53,788 nucleotides of DNA from Fragilaria crotonensis (taxonomy: Eukaryota > Bacillariophyta > Fragilariophyceae > Fragilariales > Fragilariaceae), in the NCBI GenBank assembly GCA_022925895.1, contig JAKSYS010000425.1, positions 1-53,788 of the forward strand, in the 5' to 3' direction. The position numbers and the translations under genes were made by a program. The notes below the pieces were generated by a model. The model had not been told where the DNA came from, did not search any database, and saw only the letters and a list, made by a program, of their open reading frames with translations. Numbering within the stretch: the stretch's first letter is position 1; every line of letters begins with the position of its first letter. Positions 30,998-43,053 of the stretch are shown here, piece by piece.

Positions 30998-31043
30998 GGG
31001 GTTGCGGGAACTGTATTGAAAAATCGGTGTTTCCCGCAACCCC
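30998..31043. repeat. 46-bp terminal hairpin, right copy
   Basis: GGGGTTGCGGGAA...TTCCCGCAACCCC is the inverse of the hairpin at 28472-28517, with only a few differences in the loop. Confidence 0.85.
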
Positions 31044-31745
31044 ACTAAGAGGTGAGACTATAGACTATCCCTCCATCCTTGCATTGCAACATTGCAACCA
31101 TGACATTCCCAGTACAGTACTACAGTACATTTTACTGGGGGCTTTGGTGGCTAGCATGTACTCGGAGTATGGAGTACAAGTACCTGGTATCATACATCAT
31201 ACACCCACTGAAGCCTGGTTCCTATGTTCCTATGACATACGTTCCTACACTACTACTCGTACTACTTCTGTGCTAGTACTGGTACTCCGTAGTACCTGGT
31301 ACGTGTAGATTGCAGTGGAATCCAGGTACTGTACAAGTCTACCGGCGTGTAAGAATTTTCTGGCAGTACAATACAGTAATAGTCTACTGTAGTATGCTCG
31401 TACCTTGATTTTGAGTGTTTATGCATACAGTGTATGTCATACAGTACAGAGTACAGAGTGTGATATATGCGTTGGCATACCTGGTAGAATTCTACGAAAC
31501 GGTAGGAACGTTGGTCGTACTTCAAATTCGGGCGCGCTGTACTGAGGTATCGCCGAGCGTCGAGCGTCGAGTGCTGCAATCACCTTGCTGCGTAGAGTCA
31601 GTACGTACGATTGGTACAGTATTGCACTCCTTCTCAAGTAGTACTCCAGTAGTACATATCATTTTTCGCGCTCTTAATTGTTGGTACATCACTTGTTGCC
31701 CTCATCATAGTCGTTTTCAGTTGTCGATTGCTTCTCATTAACAAG
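31044..31745. other. Intergenic, 5' flank of the CHD1-like gene
   Basis: No gene is supported. It is rich in AGTAC, GTACTCC and GGTACC strings to about 31420, and less so near the start codon. Confidence 0.55.
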
Positions 31746-34700
31746 ATGCCTGCTCGTTCGAGCCGATCGGTGAGTAACGAAATGTAGACAAACCACCGAA
31801 TGCGTGAATGGACCTTGCACAGCAGCTACCGACGCATCACAATTGCCTCTTGAATAAGAAAAAATAATGGGGTCTTTGCATTTGTTGTTAATTCCACTTT
31901 GGATCCCTTCGATCGACTCACAACACTCGTTTCACTACAGTCCTCTCCTGCTCGAGGAGGCGCTCTCAACGATGTCAGCAACCGTCGCAATCCTCGCCGG
32001 GGAATGAGTTCCAGCTACAAGGAAGTGGAGGAGACCTATGCTTACGATAGTAGCGACGATGCCGAGATTGACCAGAAACCCACAGCTAGAGCACGTGGCC
32101 GCGACAACAAGAAAAAGGAGGATGGACGACCTGATGATGTTGGAGGAACACGTCGTTCTTCTCGGTCTAACAAGTTCCAGGCTAGTCTCAAGGAACCGAG
32201 TGGTGAATCCATTCGAGATCTCTTGATCAACATATCTACTCCACCGAGCGGCAAGAGAAAGAGCAGGTCTCGCGCTAACTCAATCGACGACGAAAAGGGA
32301 AAGAAACAGAACACGATGCATGCGAAAAACCCTGCTGTGCGCCACAACGCTGTTCGTCGTCAAGTTAAGACTCAGGTTCCTGTTTCCGAAGACGACTGGT
32401 CGGACGACGACGAAGATGACGAGGAGGAGGATATGGAAACCGAGGAAGAAGAACTGAAAATCCAGCGAATTATTGCTTCAAAGTCGGAACGACGAAGGGA
32501 TTGGAAAGAGATATGCGCCAAGATTAACACTTCAGAGATAGAATCTGGAAGCCGCTGGTACGAAGATGTAGACGGAAACAAGAAGGACGCCGATGACGAC
32601 ACCTATGAGGAACGATTCCTTGTCAAGTGGGATGACTTGAGTTATCTCCATTGTTCTTGGGAAACCCAAGACGATCTGGTAGAGCAATTAGAGAACGCTA
32701 AGAACTACCTCTCCACCTTCTTCCGAAAAAGCGTGAACGGATTCCTCTTCAGCGCCGACGAGCGATGCGACGGCGACTATTTCGATCCGTCGTATATTCA
32801 AATTGAACGCATTCTTGAGGTGGAAGTGCCAGAAAACGGAACAGTTGACGACAACTTTGGCATCGTTATGGACAAATCGCACCCTGGATACGATGCTGGA
32901 ACTGGGAGACAATTTCTTGTAAAGTGGGGAAGTACGCCTTACAGTGAATGCACCTACGAGTTTGAGCGTGATCTCATCATGAACGAAGTGGAGTATGAAG
33001 AACAAGTTGAAGAGTTTTACAAGCGAAGCAAAAAGGTAAGCATGCAGAGTATCACGGTGTCAAAATGACTCTGTCATTCATTTGCTCACCTTCATGCAAC
33101 AGCCTTCAAAATCGGAAGTCAAAGCCCGTCTCGCTGAAGGGGAGAGAGAATTTCGTAAGCTGTACATGGTCTTCGGTGATGGCAGTAAAATGGAAGAGGA
33201 CAGATTGAGCGAGGCTGTATCTGCCTATCAAAAGGACCTCGCTGACGTTGTTTATCCGAACGGCGGGCAGCTACGTGATTATCAGGCAGAAGGTGTCAGT
33301 TGGATGGTATCCAACTATCTCAACGGGCGTTCATGCCTATTGGCTGATGAAATGGGCCTTGGGTACGTGTTATATGCTAGGACCTCTGCATTTTGCTGGT
33401 TCCCTCCGCCCTCATCTCGTATCTTCTCCCACTGCCTCAGAAAAACCCTACAAACTTGCTCATTCATTAACATCTTGGCAAACAAGCTTAATCGAAAAGG
33501 GCCCTTCCTCGTAGTAGCGCCTTTGTCAACTCTGGAGCACTGGAAGAGAGAATTCAATACATGGACTGGCTTAAACACGATTGTATACCACGGATCTGCT
33601 AAGAACAGAGAACAAACTCGAGAGCTTGAGTTCGCCTATGCAGAGGATCGCCCTCCGCAAGGTGGTGTTGCTTTCAATTCGACATTTCTCAAGAAATGCC
33701 ACGTGGGCAATAAGTCAACTTTGGACAAGCTGTGGATGGTTCAAGTTGTCGTTACAACCCCAGAAATGATGTGCACTGATGACTTCGTCGAGCTTACCGC
33801 AGTCGAATGGGATGCTGTTGTTGTTGACGAAGCCCATCGCCTGAAAAGCCACTCCTCGAAACTGGCAACGAATTTACGTGATGGCCGATTTGTTTTCCAC
33901 CACACATTGCTTCTGACAGGAACTCCTATTCAGAACAACATGACAGAGCTGTGGGCGCTTCTCAATGTCATTGATCCCGAAAAGTTTGGCGATCTTGGGG
34001 CATTCCTTGAGATTCATGGAAACATCAAGAGCAAAGAAGGTATCGACGAACTTCACGGAAGTATCCGTCCATACATACTTCGTCGTTTGAAAGAGGATGT
34101 CGAGAAGAGTGTGCCGCCCAAGGAAGAGACGCTCATCGAGGTTGAGCTGACTCCAGTGCAGAAGCAGTATTATCGTGCACTGTATGAGAAAAACGTTCAA
34201 TTTCTACATCGGAACAAAAAGAAGCCGTTGGACGGACCAAGTTTGAACAACCTCGCCATGCAACTTCGAAAGTGTTGTAACCATGCTTTTCTCTTGAATG
34301 GAGTAGAAGAAGAGATACGCGCCCAAGAGAAAAAGTCTGGGTCAAAGATGTCGGAAGCCGACTTTCTTGTGAAGTGCAGTGGGAAACTCGTTTTGCTGGA
34401 CAAGCTCCTTCCTAGGTTGCAAAGCAATGGTCACAGAGTCCTAATTTTCTCTCAATTCAAGATCATGCTTGATATTATTGAAGACTTTCTACATGAACGC
34501 AAGTTTAAAGCCGAGCGCATCGATGGGTCCATCACTGGAAAGAAACGCCAAATGGCTATTGATCGCTTCCAGAGTCCAGCAACTGATGGAAAAGAGGCTC
34601 CTTTCATTATGATGCTTTCCACAAGGGCCGGTGGAGTGGGCATCAATCTTACAGCAGCTGGTGAGTACGATCATTCTGTTTTGTGTGAAATGTCTCACTC

Positions 34701-37700
34701 CCAGCATCCTCACACATACTTTTGGGATCCTCTAAGACACATGCATAATCTTTGACAGTGACTGGAATCCACAAAACGATTTGCAGGCACAGGCACGTTG
34801 CCATCGCATCGGTCAAACGAAGAGCGTCAAAGTTTATCGTCTCTTGACGAGAAAAACCTATGAAATGCAAATGTTTCACCTTAGTTCCATGAAAATGGGA
34901 CTCGACCAGGCGGTGCTACACGGATTTGAAAATGGTGGTGGTGACGGAGAAGGAACATTGTCGAAGGACGAAGTTGAAAAATTGCTGCGCCACGGCGCTT
35001 ACGATATTTTTAATGAAGAAAAATACGGGACAGGCGATGCTGAGTCTAATGCTTTTGTTGAGCAAGATATCGACTGGATTCTTGAACGCAGAGCGACGAC
35101 AGTAGTTCATGAGAATACTGGAAGCGCGAGCAGTGCAGCTGGCGGAACGTTCTCCAAGGCAAGCTTCAAGGCGCATTCGAGTCCAGGCGCAAGCAATGAT
35201 GGCAGTGGAGGAGGTCAGCACGACGTGGACATCGATGACCCGGAGTTTTGGACCAAAATGGTAGGCGCCGCTAAGGTTGACGAAGAATCCTTGGAGACGG
35301 GAAAGAAACGAAAGCGAAAGGAAGCAAATTATTCGGAATCTTTGCTTTCCCGTGAACTCGATCAACAGTTGCAATACGTTGATTCCGATGGTTCCGAATC
35401 TGATGCGATCCGTGATGATGATTTTGGAGAAGACGACGCTAGCGATTCAAGTACCTCTCCGCGAAAAAAGAACAAGAGGGAATTTGCGAAATGGGGGAGA
35501 AAGAATTCTCAAGGCTGGAAGCGAGCAGACGCAGACAAGCTTGTTAGGGCGATGAGCACTCATGGATATGGAAGCATGCCCTGGGACGAGTTCCGAAAGA
35601 AAGCCGACCTTTCTGAGTACGATTGCTCTGAGGTACGTGGGTGTTGCTGCTGTCGTTGAACCCATTAGCCGAGATCCTCACATTTTGTTCGAAAGATTCA
35701 ACAAATGAGCTGGGCGATTATGTTAAGTACTTTGCGAGAAGTTGCGGAGGAAAACGTCATTGCTTCGCAGAGGAGAGCAGAGCGCGCTATCCAAAAGAGG
35801 ATGGACGACGGAGAAAGGAGAGGTGACGGAAACAAAAACGACGAAAGCGATAGAAGTGGTGGGGTTCTCGCGATGGATCATCGACAGGGCGACAATCACT
35901 TGCTCGATGAACAGCTCGAAAGCCTCATACAATGTCATGGATTGTGTTTGGCTCATGTCTTCCGTGATGCGAAGGCTTTCGGGAGCGCAAATGAGAGGCG
36001 CCCCGAGCAAGCGGTAGAGCGTTATGCACGTTTCGTGGGGAAGGGACCTAGCCATGGTCATGGTGAAAATGCTTTGTTTGCTCAAAATCTTTGGCCTCAG
36101 CTAAAAAATCGCGGATGGAAGGTAGAGCAAGTGGAGTCCGGCGGTGAAATGCAAACGCGATATACTTATGGGGGTGAAACGGTAGGTTGCGTGGCATCGT
36201 GACGTGCACTTTTCAAACTTGTTTCTGACAGTGCGTTTTTATCTCAAGTACAAATCTCCTGAAGCAGCCATGGCAGCAGCGTCCATCATTCATCCCCAGC
36301 TCAATTCGATTGTTGAAGAAATCCGGCTTGCGCTTACAGCTAGGTTGAAAAGGGACGCCGAAGAGAATGCCATTCAGTTGTCGCTTCTGGAACTTGGCAG
36401 CGTCAATATCGTTTCGCTGGAAAAATTCATGAATCAGTTTGCGCCCCTTCAGCTCATAGTGGATAGGGCGACAACTAGGCGGCTCAACCTGACGAAGAAG
36501 CTCTTGGTTACTTGCTCAGCACTGTCCAATGCGTATGATATTGTTAATCAAGCAGAGTCATCGGTTCCTCCTGGTAGCATTTGTGAACAGATATCACGAA
36601 GCCTGAACATAGACAGGAGAATTCATTTGCCACATCCTGCTTGGACTGTAAAGCATGATGCTGTGCTTATCCAAGCTATCGCAAAACATGGCTGGATTGA
36701 ATTTGATGCTTGCTGTCGAGCCATCACAGAAGACCACGGTATCGAATGGGGCGCTCCTTTCGACGGTGTTGGAGGGCAGCGAGCAGCGTCAGCTAAGGAT
36801 GAGGTTCATGCTGACGTGCTGTCCACTGTGGCAGAGCGAGCAACTCAATTCCTCACCGCCGAAAGGGACATATTGGATGCGCTCAAAGATTTCAGAGAGG
36901 CGATATTGGTCAAAACGTATGGATTGAAGAAGTTATCTGGGAAGGGAGAACATGGCGTAGTTGTGTGGAAGGTGGACACATCTCAAATAAGAGCTGGCTC
37001 TGCCGAGGTAGACGCGACCGACTCTGTGGAACTCCCTACGAAAAAGGATTTAGTGAAACGGGCCAAAATGATTCTTGCAAAACGTATCATCCTGTCGACG
37101 CAACCAGCGCTTCCATCCCGGTCAGAGCCGAAAGTTGATCACGACTTCTACGTCCTTGACCAGAAAGATCCCGCAAACGTATTCTTGGCAGAGGTCATGC
37201 GAGCTCTAATCAAGGTGTCCTTCACCAAGAGGCGTCAGGTTGGAAGACGGTTGATGAACAGTGCGATCACTGAGGCGAAAAACAGAATCAGTGATCTTGG
37301 ATTAGCACACAGCAAGGATGCTGAATGTGTCGTTGGGATGGCCAGGATTGTCGAGCACTGCCTGCTTGCGAATAGATACATCCAAACGTCATCTCTGCAA
37401 GCAAAGAATATTGTGAGAGCCATTCTTGGACAATCACCGAGTGCGCCTAAGGGTGGCATGGGGTGTTTTCCTCCCGAGCGTGGCGCGGTCGAAGGCTTGC
37501 TGCATGGCGCTCAGGCCGTCCCGTCAAACCCCAAAACAAAGAAATTCCGCCCCAAGAAAGAGCGCGAAAAGGGCGCATCTGGCGATATCGCGATCACCGA
37601 AGCCATTGCAGCTGTATTATGTGATGGCTCTGGTGTGCAGCTTAGTGCGCCCGAAACCCTGCTGCTGACGGTCGTTTGCTCACAGGGACTTCCAGTTTGG

Positions 37701-38948
37701 ACTGAGGATTGGCGTGACCTTATTGACGCATCGAACCTTGTGCCCGAGAAGCAAGGACCTGGATTTCAAAAAGCTATATCTTGGTGGGGCATGGGGCAAG
37801 TTTTCGAGGCGGCTGCGAAAGTATGGCACCATACCGCACTAAAGAAACTGGAAAGTCTTCAAGTTTCGTTTATCGAAAAGTATGGCGCATTGCCAGACTC
37901 TGACGCATCGAAGCAAGAGGCAAAGAAACTACTGGATGATCTGAGTCACGATGAAGCCCGCAAGCGCATGGCGCTTGCCATTGCAGGAGATTACAAGAAC
38001 AATCCTGAAAAACTTGCTAAGAAGTGCATTATGTTGTTGGAAAGTCTTCGCAACTACATGGGCCCAGTTGAAACAATAGTCGGCAAGAATCAAGCCCGAA
38101 TTGCCATGCTTCACAAAACAGAGAATGGATTGGGTCCGTTTGTGCTTGAATGGCTGTCCGACGAGATTTTGCGATGGGCCGAAAGCTTGGCGTTGGTTGA
38201 TGACGATGGCCAACCGTTCAGTTTAACGGCAGCAGATTTTCCTCCTTCGCATCAAAATGGTAAAGCGCGCAACGAAATCGCTGCCGTCATGAACCCCAAA
38301 TGCTGCCGAACTGTATACTCCCAGGTTGCGCAGCAGTCACGCGTTAGAGAAGTGTTTCTCAAGAATACAGAGCAAGGAGTCAAGTCGTTACTCAAGACTG
38401 CCGTGAGAGACTTTGCACCTGCCGAAGCATGGGAGCATGTTCCTGATTGGTGGGGCAAAACAAATGACACCCTCGCTTCCTACTCAGTCGAATTCGACTA
38501 TCTTGTTCTTGACTCTTTGTTGGAGTTTGGTTACAGTGGAATCGAAGAAACGTTGGCAGTCTTTGACTGCCAAGCTGCGCAGCATCGTCCGAAGGTGAGT
38601 TCGCCAAAATTCGATATCGATAGCCTACAGGTATTTGCTTTTCTTCTTCAACTGACTAATTTGGACGGCTTGTTATCACAGGACGCTGGTAGTGAGAAAC
38701 TGCTATCAAGATCGGACATACAGCTCCGAGCTAATCAGTTGGCATGTGCTCTTCACACGTTAGATCGAAATGAATGTGCCCTGCAGGAAGTTCAAAAGAA
38801 AGTTGGCGTCGGTTCCGCAGACCCAGAATCTCGCAGTATCAGCGACTTTTTCGGATCTCTCAATAACGGCGATTCAGGCTTTGTCGAGATCGAAGTCCCC
38901 AGGACAGCACCAGTGGTCGCGAACACCGTTGATCTATCGAGTCTATAG
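31746..38948 (+). CDS. CHD1: CHD1-like chromatin-remodelling ATPase (eight exons, 2200 aa)
   Basis: An ATP-dependent nucleosome remodeler of the chromodomain-helicase type, nuclear. Exons: 31746-31769, 31941-33035, 33103-33362, 33441-34660, 34737-35632, 35696-36173, 36232-38594 and 38682-38948. The sum is divisible by three. Seen: an acidic Lys/Arg/Ser-rich N-terminus; chromodomain 1 (FLVKWDDLSYLHCSWE) and chromodomain 2 (FLVKWGSTPYSECTYE); the SNF2 ATPase with LRDYQAEGVSWM, Walker A DEMGLGKT joined across intron 3, DEAH (VVVDEAHRLK) and SGTPIQN-like LTGTPIQNN; helicase C with STRAGGVGINLTAAD joined across intron 4, then FDSDWNPQNDLQAQARCHRIGQ; and a SANT-like segment (GWKRADADKLVRAMSTHGYG). 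The C-terminal 1200 residues are poorly conserved. The exon 6 donor at 36174 (GTGAAA) is weak but needed; the nicer GTAGGT at 36182 leads to a stop. Intron 7 (87 nt, a multiple of three) has no stop and could be retained. Confidence 0.93.
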
Positions 38949-40263
38949 AATATGTGTCGAAAGTTTCCAAGTGGCGGTGAAACTGAAACTGATAGCAAAT
39001 AAATTTTCTCGCCGCGTCTGGCAGCGAATGGGGTGTTACCAGACGCCTCACTAAAGCGTTAAGACAGCAAAAGCTGTTGCATTTAGCGATCACTCCATGT
39101 TTTAGGTTCTGTTTAGGCCATGTACTCAAGTATCCAATTAGTAATCAGCAGCTCAACAGATGTCCGGAGTATGTCCAACAAGGCGCCAGATATGTCCGGC
39201 CGTTCTTTTCGATGCCTCGCACCCTTGAACACGAAAAGTTGGAATGCAGCTTGTCAGCAGAGGAAATCCCGAAAAAAGGAGGCATTACGTTCATGTTACT
39301 CCGTCACAACGACCTTGCAGCTTTCCAGACAGAAATGTTTTACACCTCGCTCATCAACACGGCAACAAGGAAGATCATCGAAGCGCAGGAATACGTAAGG
39401 TTGGAGCCGTACGGACCTATGCTGGGTGTCATGGTATGCTTTGAAGTTCATCCCAATCCAACGAGTAGACACGTAACGCGAAGCACCTTGTTGGGCCGGA
39501 GGTCCGGGTCACGGTGGATCGCAATGAAACTGATTCTAGATTTGACTACTCTTTGTGTGACCACGGGTCAACTTTGTGACTCCGCTGCAAGCATGATGAA
39601 ATTCTGTGCTACGTCACTTCCAAGGATGAGATTTTGATGAAAGCGTATCATCAGCCTTTGTCGGAAGACTACCAGCAATCATCAATTGCGATGAAACAGA
39701 GGGATCTGACTATTCATGCATCACACAAGCAGTATAGGTGTGGGTTGAGCAGAAGGCAGTCAGTATAGTTGCAACAATAAGTCATGCCGAGATTTGCTCG
39801 GGCCTCTGGAGTAGCGCATACCAGCCATTTGCAGTGCTGCCTCCGCTTCCGATAACAAAGAGTATTCGACTTTTTTGGCCCAACTGTTAATCAGCATGCA
39901 GATCACTCTCATACAATTCTTTCTTGCGTACAATTACACGGCCAAAATGAGAAGACCACCTCAACACCTTACACATACATACCACGACTTACTACCATGA
40001 CTTACCGGCGAATAATCGCTCTCGAAACATCCAAGGAAGGTCGCTTTACAAAACGACGGTGATGGATCGACCTGAGGGAAAATGAAAACATAGACGAACG
40101 ATTCTTGGGAGAATGTTTTACAGATAAGACTTTAGGCAATACTGCAGTAGGCGTACTAGCGCATACAGTACCCTATTACATCCCATACATCCGCGTAGCT
40201 GAAAGCTGAAAGACGACATACCAAGGACAGCCAGTAGTACCCTACTACTGGCGGGAAATCACT
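38949..40263. other. Intergenic; possible decayed coding remnant at 39077-39750
   Basis: The + strand frame 39077-39637 (186 codons) has protein-like runs such as LEHEKLECSLSAEEIPKKGG and TATRKIIEAQEYVRLEPYGP. A further protein-like run (DEILCYVTSKDEILMKAYHQ) follows in another frame at about 39596-39655. I recognise no family. This could be a pseudogene or chance. Nothing is supported from 39750 to 40263. Confidence 0.3.
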
Positions 40264-40951
40264 GTACCACATAAAAATGGCTTTGACCCGATAAATTGGC
40301 TTTGAACCAATCTCTTGTGAAATTCAAGGAACTCTACACAAAAACAATCCATTTTCCATAATTTCACACCATGACCTATTATAAAGCTCTCCTCAGATAA
40401 CCAATAGAGATATGTTCTGCTGATAGAAAAGCATTTTAAATGCTCAATTCTCTAAAAAACGCATACTGTAGATGAGACGTCAAAACATTGTTGCACGACC
40501 ATTTTTCACATGTCGAGGATGCCCTCCCAATTTCTACAAGCTACAGTTCTGTATATTTTCATACGTTTGAGAGAATTCCACTTGGCGTTCGTTCTACACT
40601 GTGTGGTACAAACAGCTCGTACAAAACCCTGTACCAATACGAATTTCGATTGACGATTCACTGATCAAACTCTTGTGAAAAATATAGAGAACGGAATATA
40701 AAATATTATCTATACATGTATTTATATTTATACACGACTTTGAGCCAGTAAATGAAAAACAAAGACTTGTATATCATCGATAGGCAATTCGGATCTTGCT
40801 CCAGTACTTTAATCATTCCTCATTGCTGTTGACAAGCAGATGAAGCATCAATGATGTAAGAACTGCTCGTTGAACATTTATGTTTCTACGGAGATATAGT
40901 AATTTAAAACTCTTGTGAAACTATTGGTTCCAAGCCATTTTTATGTGGTAC
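40264..40951. mobile_element. AT-rich element with inverted ends (possible MITE)
   Basis: Its ends are inverted copies: GTACCACATAAAAATGGCTT at 40264-40283 and the exact complement at 40932-40951. GGCTTTGAACCAAT (about 40299) and GGCTTGGAACCAAT (right end, inverse) extend the similarity with an internal duplication on the left. CTCTTGTGAAA recurs at about 40313, 40671 and 40911. I see no clear target duplication and no coding frame. A partial relative of the right end lies at about 28366-28396. Confidence 0.55.
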
Positions 40952-41369
40952 CTGGATGGAGACTCGATTACTCTCACTTTTCTCACGACTGATCGAATCG
41001 ATGGCAATAGTGATGCTACATCTGCCTAACCACCTTTTCGCTACCCCACCCGCCATCCCACAGGCCTGTGCTAGTGAAAGCCATCCAGGAGCCATTTGAC
41101 TCCTAGGATTATACTAACGTCATAACAACTGCGTTTTCAGCCCACTACACCGCCTATCGAGACCTAGCAATACTAGAGTCTACCTACAGACAAGTAGCGT
41201 GCAATTCATCCCCACACAGTTACTACGACATTCACTACGCACACTAGCCGTACCGCCGGATGCTGTAACAAGCCGAGGCGACATCTGGGAATCCTGTGGA
41301 TTCTGGGCGTTTGGGCATTTGGGCGTGTATCCTCTGGACTCAGGAGTCTGCTGGAGTGTGAGTCTTGAT
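40952..41369. other. Intergenic, no gene seen
   Basis: No supported feature lies between the inverted-repeat element and the hexanucleotide array. Confidence 0.5.
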
Positions 41370-41558
41370 ACTGGTACTGGTACTGGTACTGGTACTGGTA
41401 CTGGTACTGGTACTGGTACTGGTACTGGTACTGGTACTGGTACTGGTACTGGTACTGGTACTGGTACTGGTACTGGTACTGGTACTGGTACTGGTACTGG
41501 TACTGGTACTGGTACTGGTACTGGTACTGGTACTGGTACTGGTACTGGTACTGGTACT
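41370..41558. repeat. (ACTGGT)31 hexanucleotide array
   Basis: About 31 essentially perfect tandem copies. Because six is a multiple of three and the unit has no stop, several frames on both strands stay open and read as Gly-Thr, Val-Leu or Val-Pro dipeptide repeats. These are not evidence of genes. Confidence 0.97.
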
Positions 41559-42230
41559 TGCACCAGCGAGCCGGCGAGAGCCGACAACCTGTTACTGTAT
41601 GTACTCGGAGTACATGGATCGTACTATCGTAAGTACTGCTCGGTGGGACAACGGGACATCCGGAAACGAGCCTCTGCCATGTGTCATATGATCTACTTGG
41701 TAGATTCGCCGAAAAGAGGGTGCCCGTGTATGTCCCCTAATCGAGCCGATCGAGCTTTCTAAAAAACTCGACTCCATAAATTATATTCCAAATTGAATTA
41801 CTCATCGCCATTACCTACGAATCTCAGGCTGCTCCTCTGAGGATAGAAATACCGTACACCGTACCAGTACTTGTAGACGTCAGTACTCCCGTACACTTCT
41901 GCAGGTGATGGCCGGCTCTATTAGGGGATGGGGCGTTCATAAATGTATTTCTCCATGTAGGGCTAGTAGAATGCACTTGCAAGTTGATGTAAACCGTAGA
42001 ATAAAGATCAGAACAGTTTATCTCGGAAAAGTTAGTAAATAAATATGTCATACTAAAATCACGTTTATCTCGGAAAAGATAATACATTAATATGTCATAC
42101 TAAAACAGGAGTAGAATGTTATCCGAATTGTTTGTCTTACTACATACGTACTCGTGCATATTGTTCAGCTGACACCACACCTCATCGGAAACAATTTTTT
42201 GGTCAGATGCACACTTCTCGTTCTTATCAA

Positions 42231-42577
42231 CTAGTGGGTACCTCCCAATTGGTCGGACTTTTGGAATACGTGTACGGTATGGGTTGTGCACGGTTGTGTG
42301 TACTGTTTGTACAGTTCAGTACTATACGCAAGTAGTGCAGTACCCCAGAGTGGTCATACTCCGTAACAGACGCACGCACTGACGCAACTACGTATGTCAT
42401 ATATGCAAATCTTACCGACATCGCTTACGGAGTACTCCAGTATGCATGTATGACATATATCATACTCCGAGTATGAGACAGTATTCATTTGATCCAGTAC
42501 CCCAGAGTGGTCATACTCCGTAACAGACGGACGCACGCACGCACACACGCACACAATTAATTTATAATATAGTAGGA
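42231..42577. repeat. Duplicated block, copy B (inverse of 29605-30890; holds empty hAT site)
   Basis: Reverse complement of the 30-kb block without its two insertions. The intact target CCGTACAC (opposite strand) is at 42270-42277 and the single GAGGT at 42240-42244. The homology ends near 42231 (GTGGGTACC) and near 42577 (ATATTATAAATTAATT side). It lies in gene-poor DNA upstream of the DUF6824 gene. Confidence 0.88.
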
Positions 42578-43053
42578 TATGTGGACTACAAGTAACTCCG
42601 TTTAGTACAGGTTACCTGCTACAAGAAGTTAAAAAAATAGCACTTTATGGCTATCGTTTCTTTTATTGCTCGCCATCTTTGGGGCATATGCATACTATTT
42701 TGCAGGGTACACGTCGTCAAGTACTGGAGCCAAACCTTCTACTCATACATTAGCCTATATGTAATTCATCATAATTCGTAGTTGGAATACGAGTTACAAG
42801 CAATGCATTGAGACCGACGCGAAGGCAGACATCCACCACGTCACCAACGGAATTTTCACGATTAATGATCTTGGGGAAGGGAAGGTGCTCAAGACGCACA
42901 CCGGAATTATACCGAGCACGTGTGCTTTCACTACGTCCGAACTTCAACAAACAGCCCAACGCCGCCAGGAATCTCGGAGCCTGCTGTCGCGTCCAGAAGA
43001 GTACCAGGTACTCCCATCTAACCTTCAAAATAGCAGCGCCGCATTGCTGTAGG

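Larger units (their letters stand above)
28472..31043. mobile_element. Nested repeat cluster bounded by inverted arms of about 145-160 bp
   Basis: The left arm 28472-28619 matches, in inverse orientation, the right arm 30883-31043. Shared segments include the 46-bp hairpin, GTACAGTTCAGT, AAGAGTATAG, AACAATATATATAT and ACTAG at the inner edge. The outer flanks both show ACT (28469-28471 and 31044-31046), a possible 3-bp target duplication. Inside lie a foldback element, a 12-unit microsatellite, a block duplicated at 42.2 kb, a hAT-like element and a 164-bp insertion. No transposase frame is present, so any movement would need an enzyme supplied elsewhere. Confidence 0.55.

Noticed and set aside
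41180-41762. Long open frames of Val-Pro, Val-Leu or Gly-Thr repeats
   Set aside because: They are translations of the hexanucleotide array, open on both strands, with no conserved flanking protein.
42808-43053. N-terminal extension of the DUF6824 protein
   Set aside because: Begins with a TTG, has no family-like character and better ATGs lie just before the domain.
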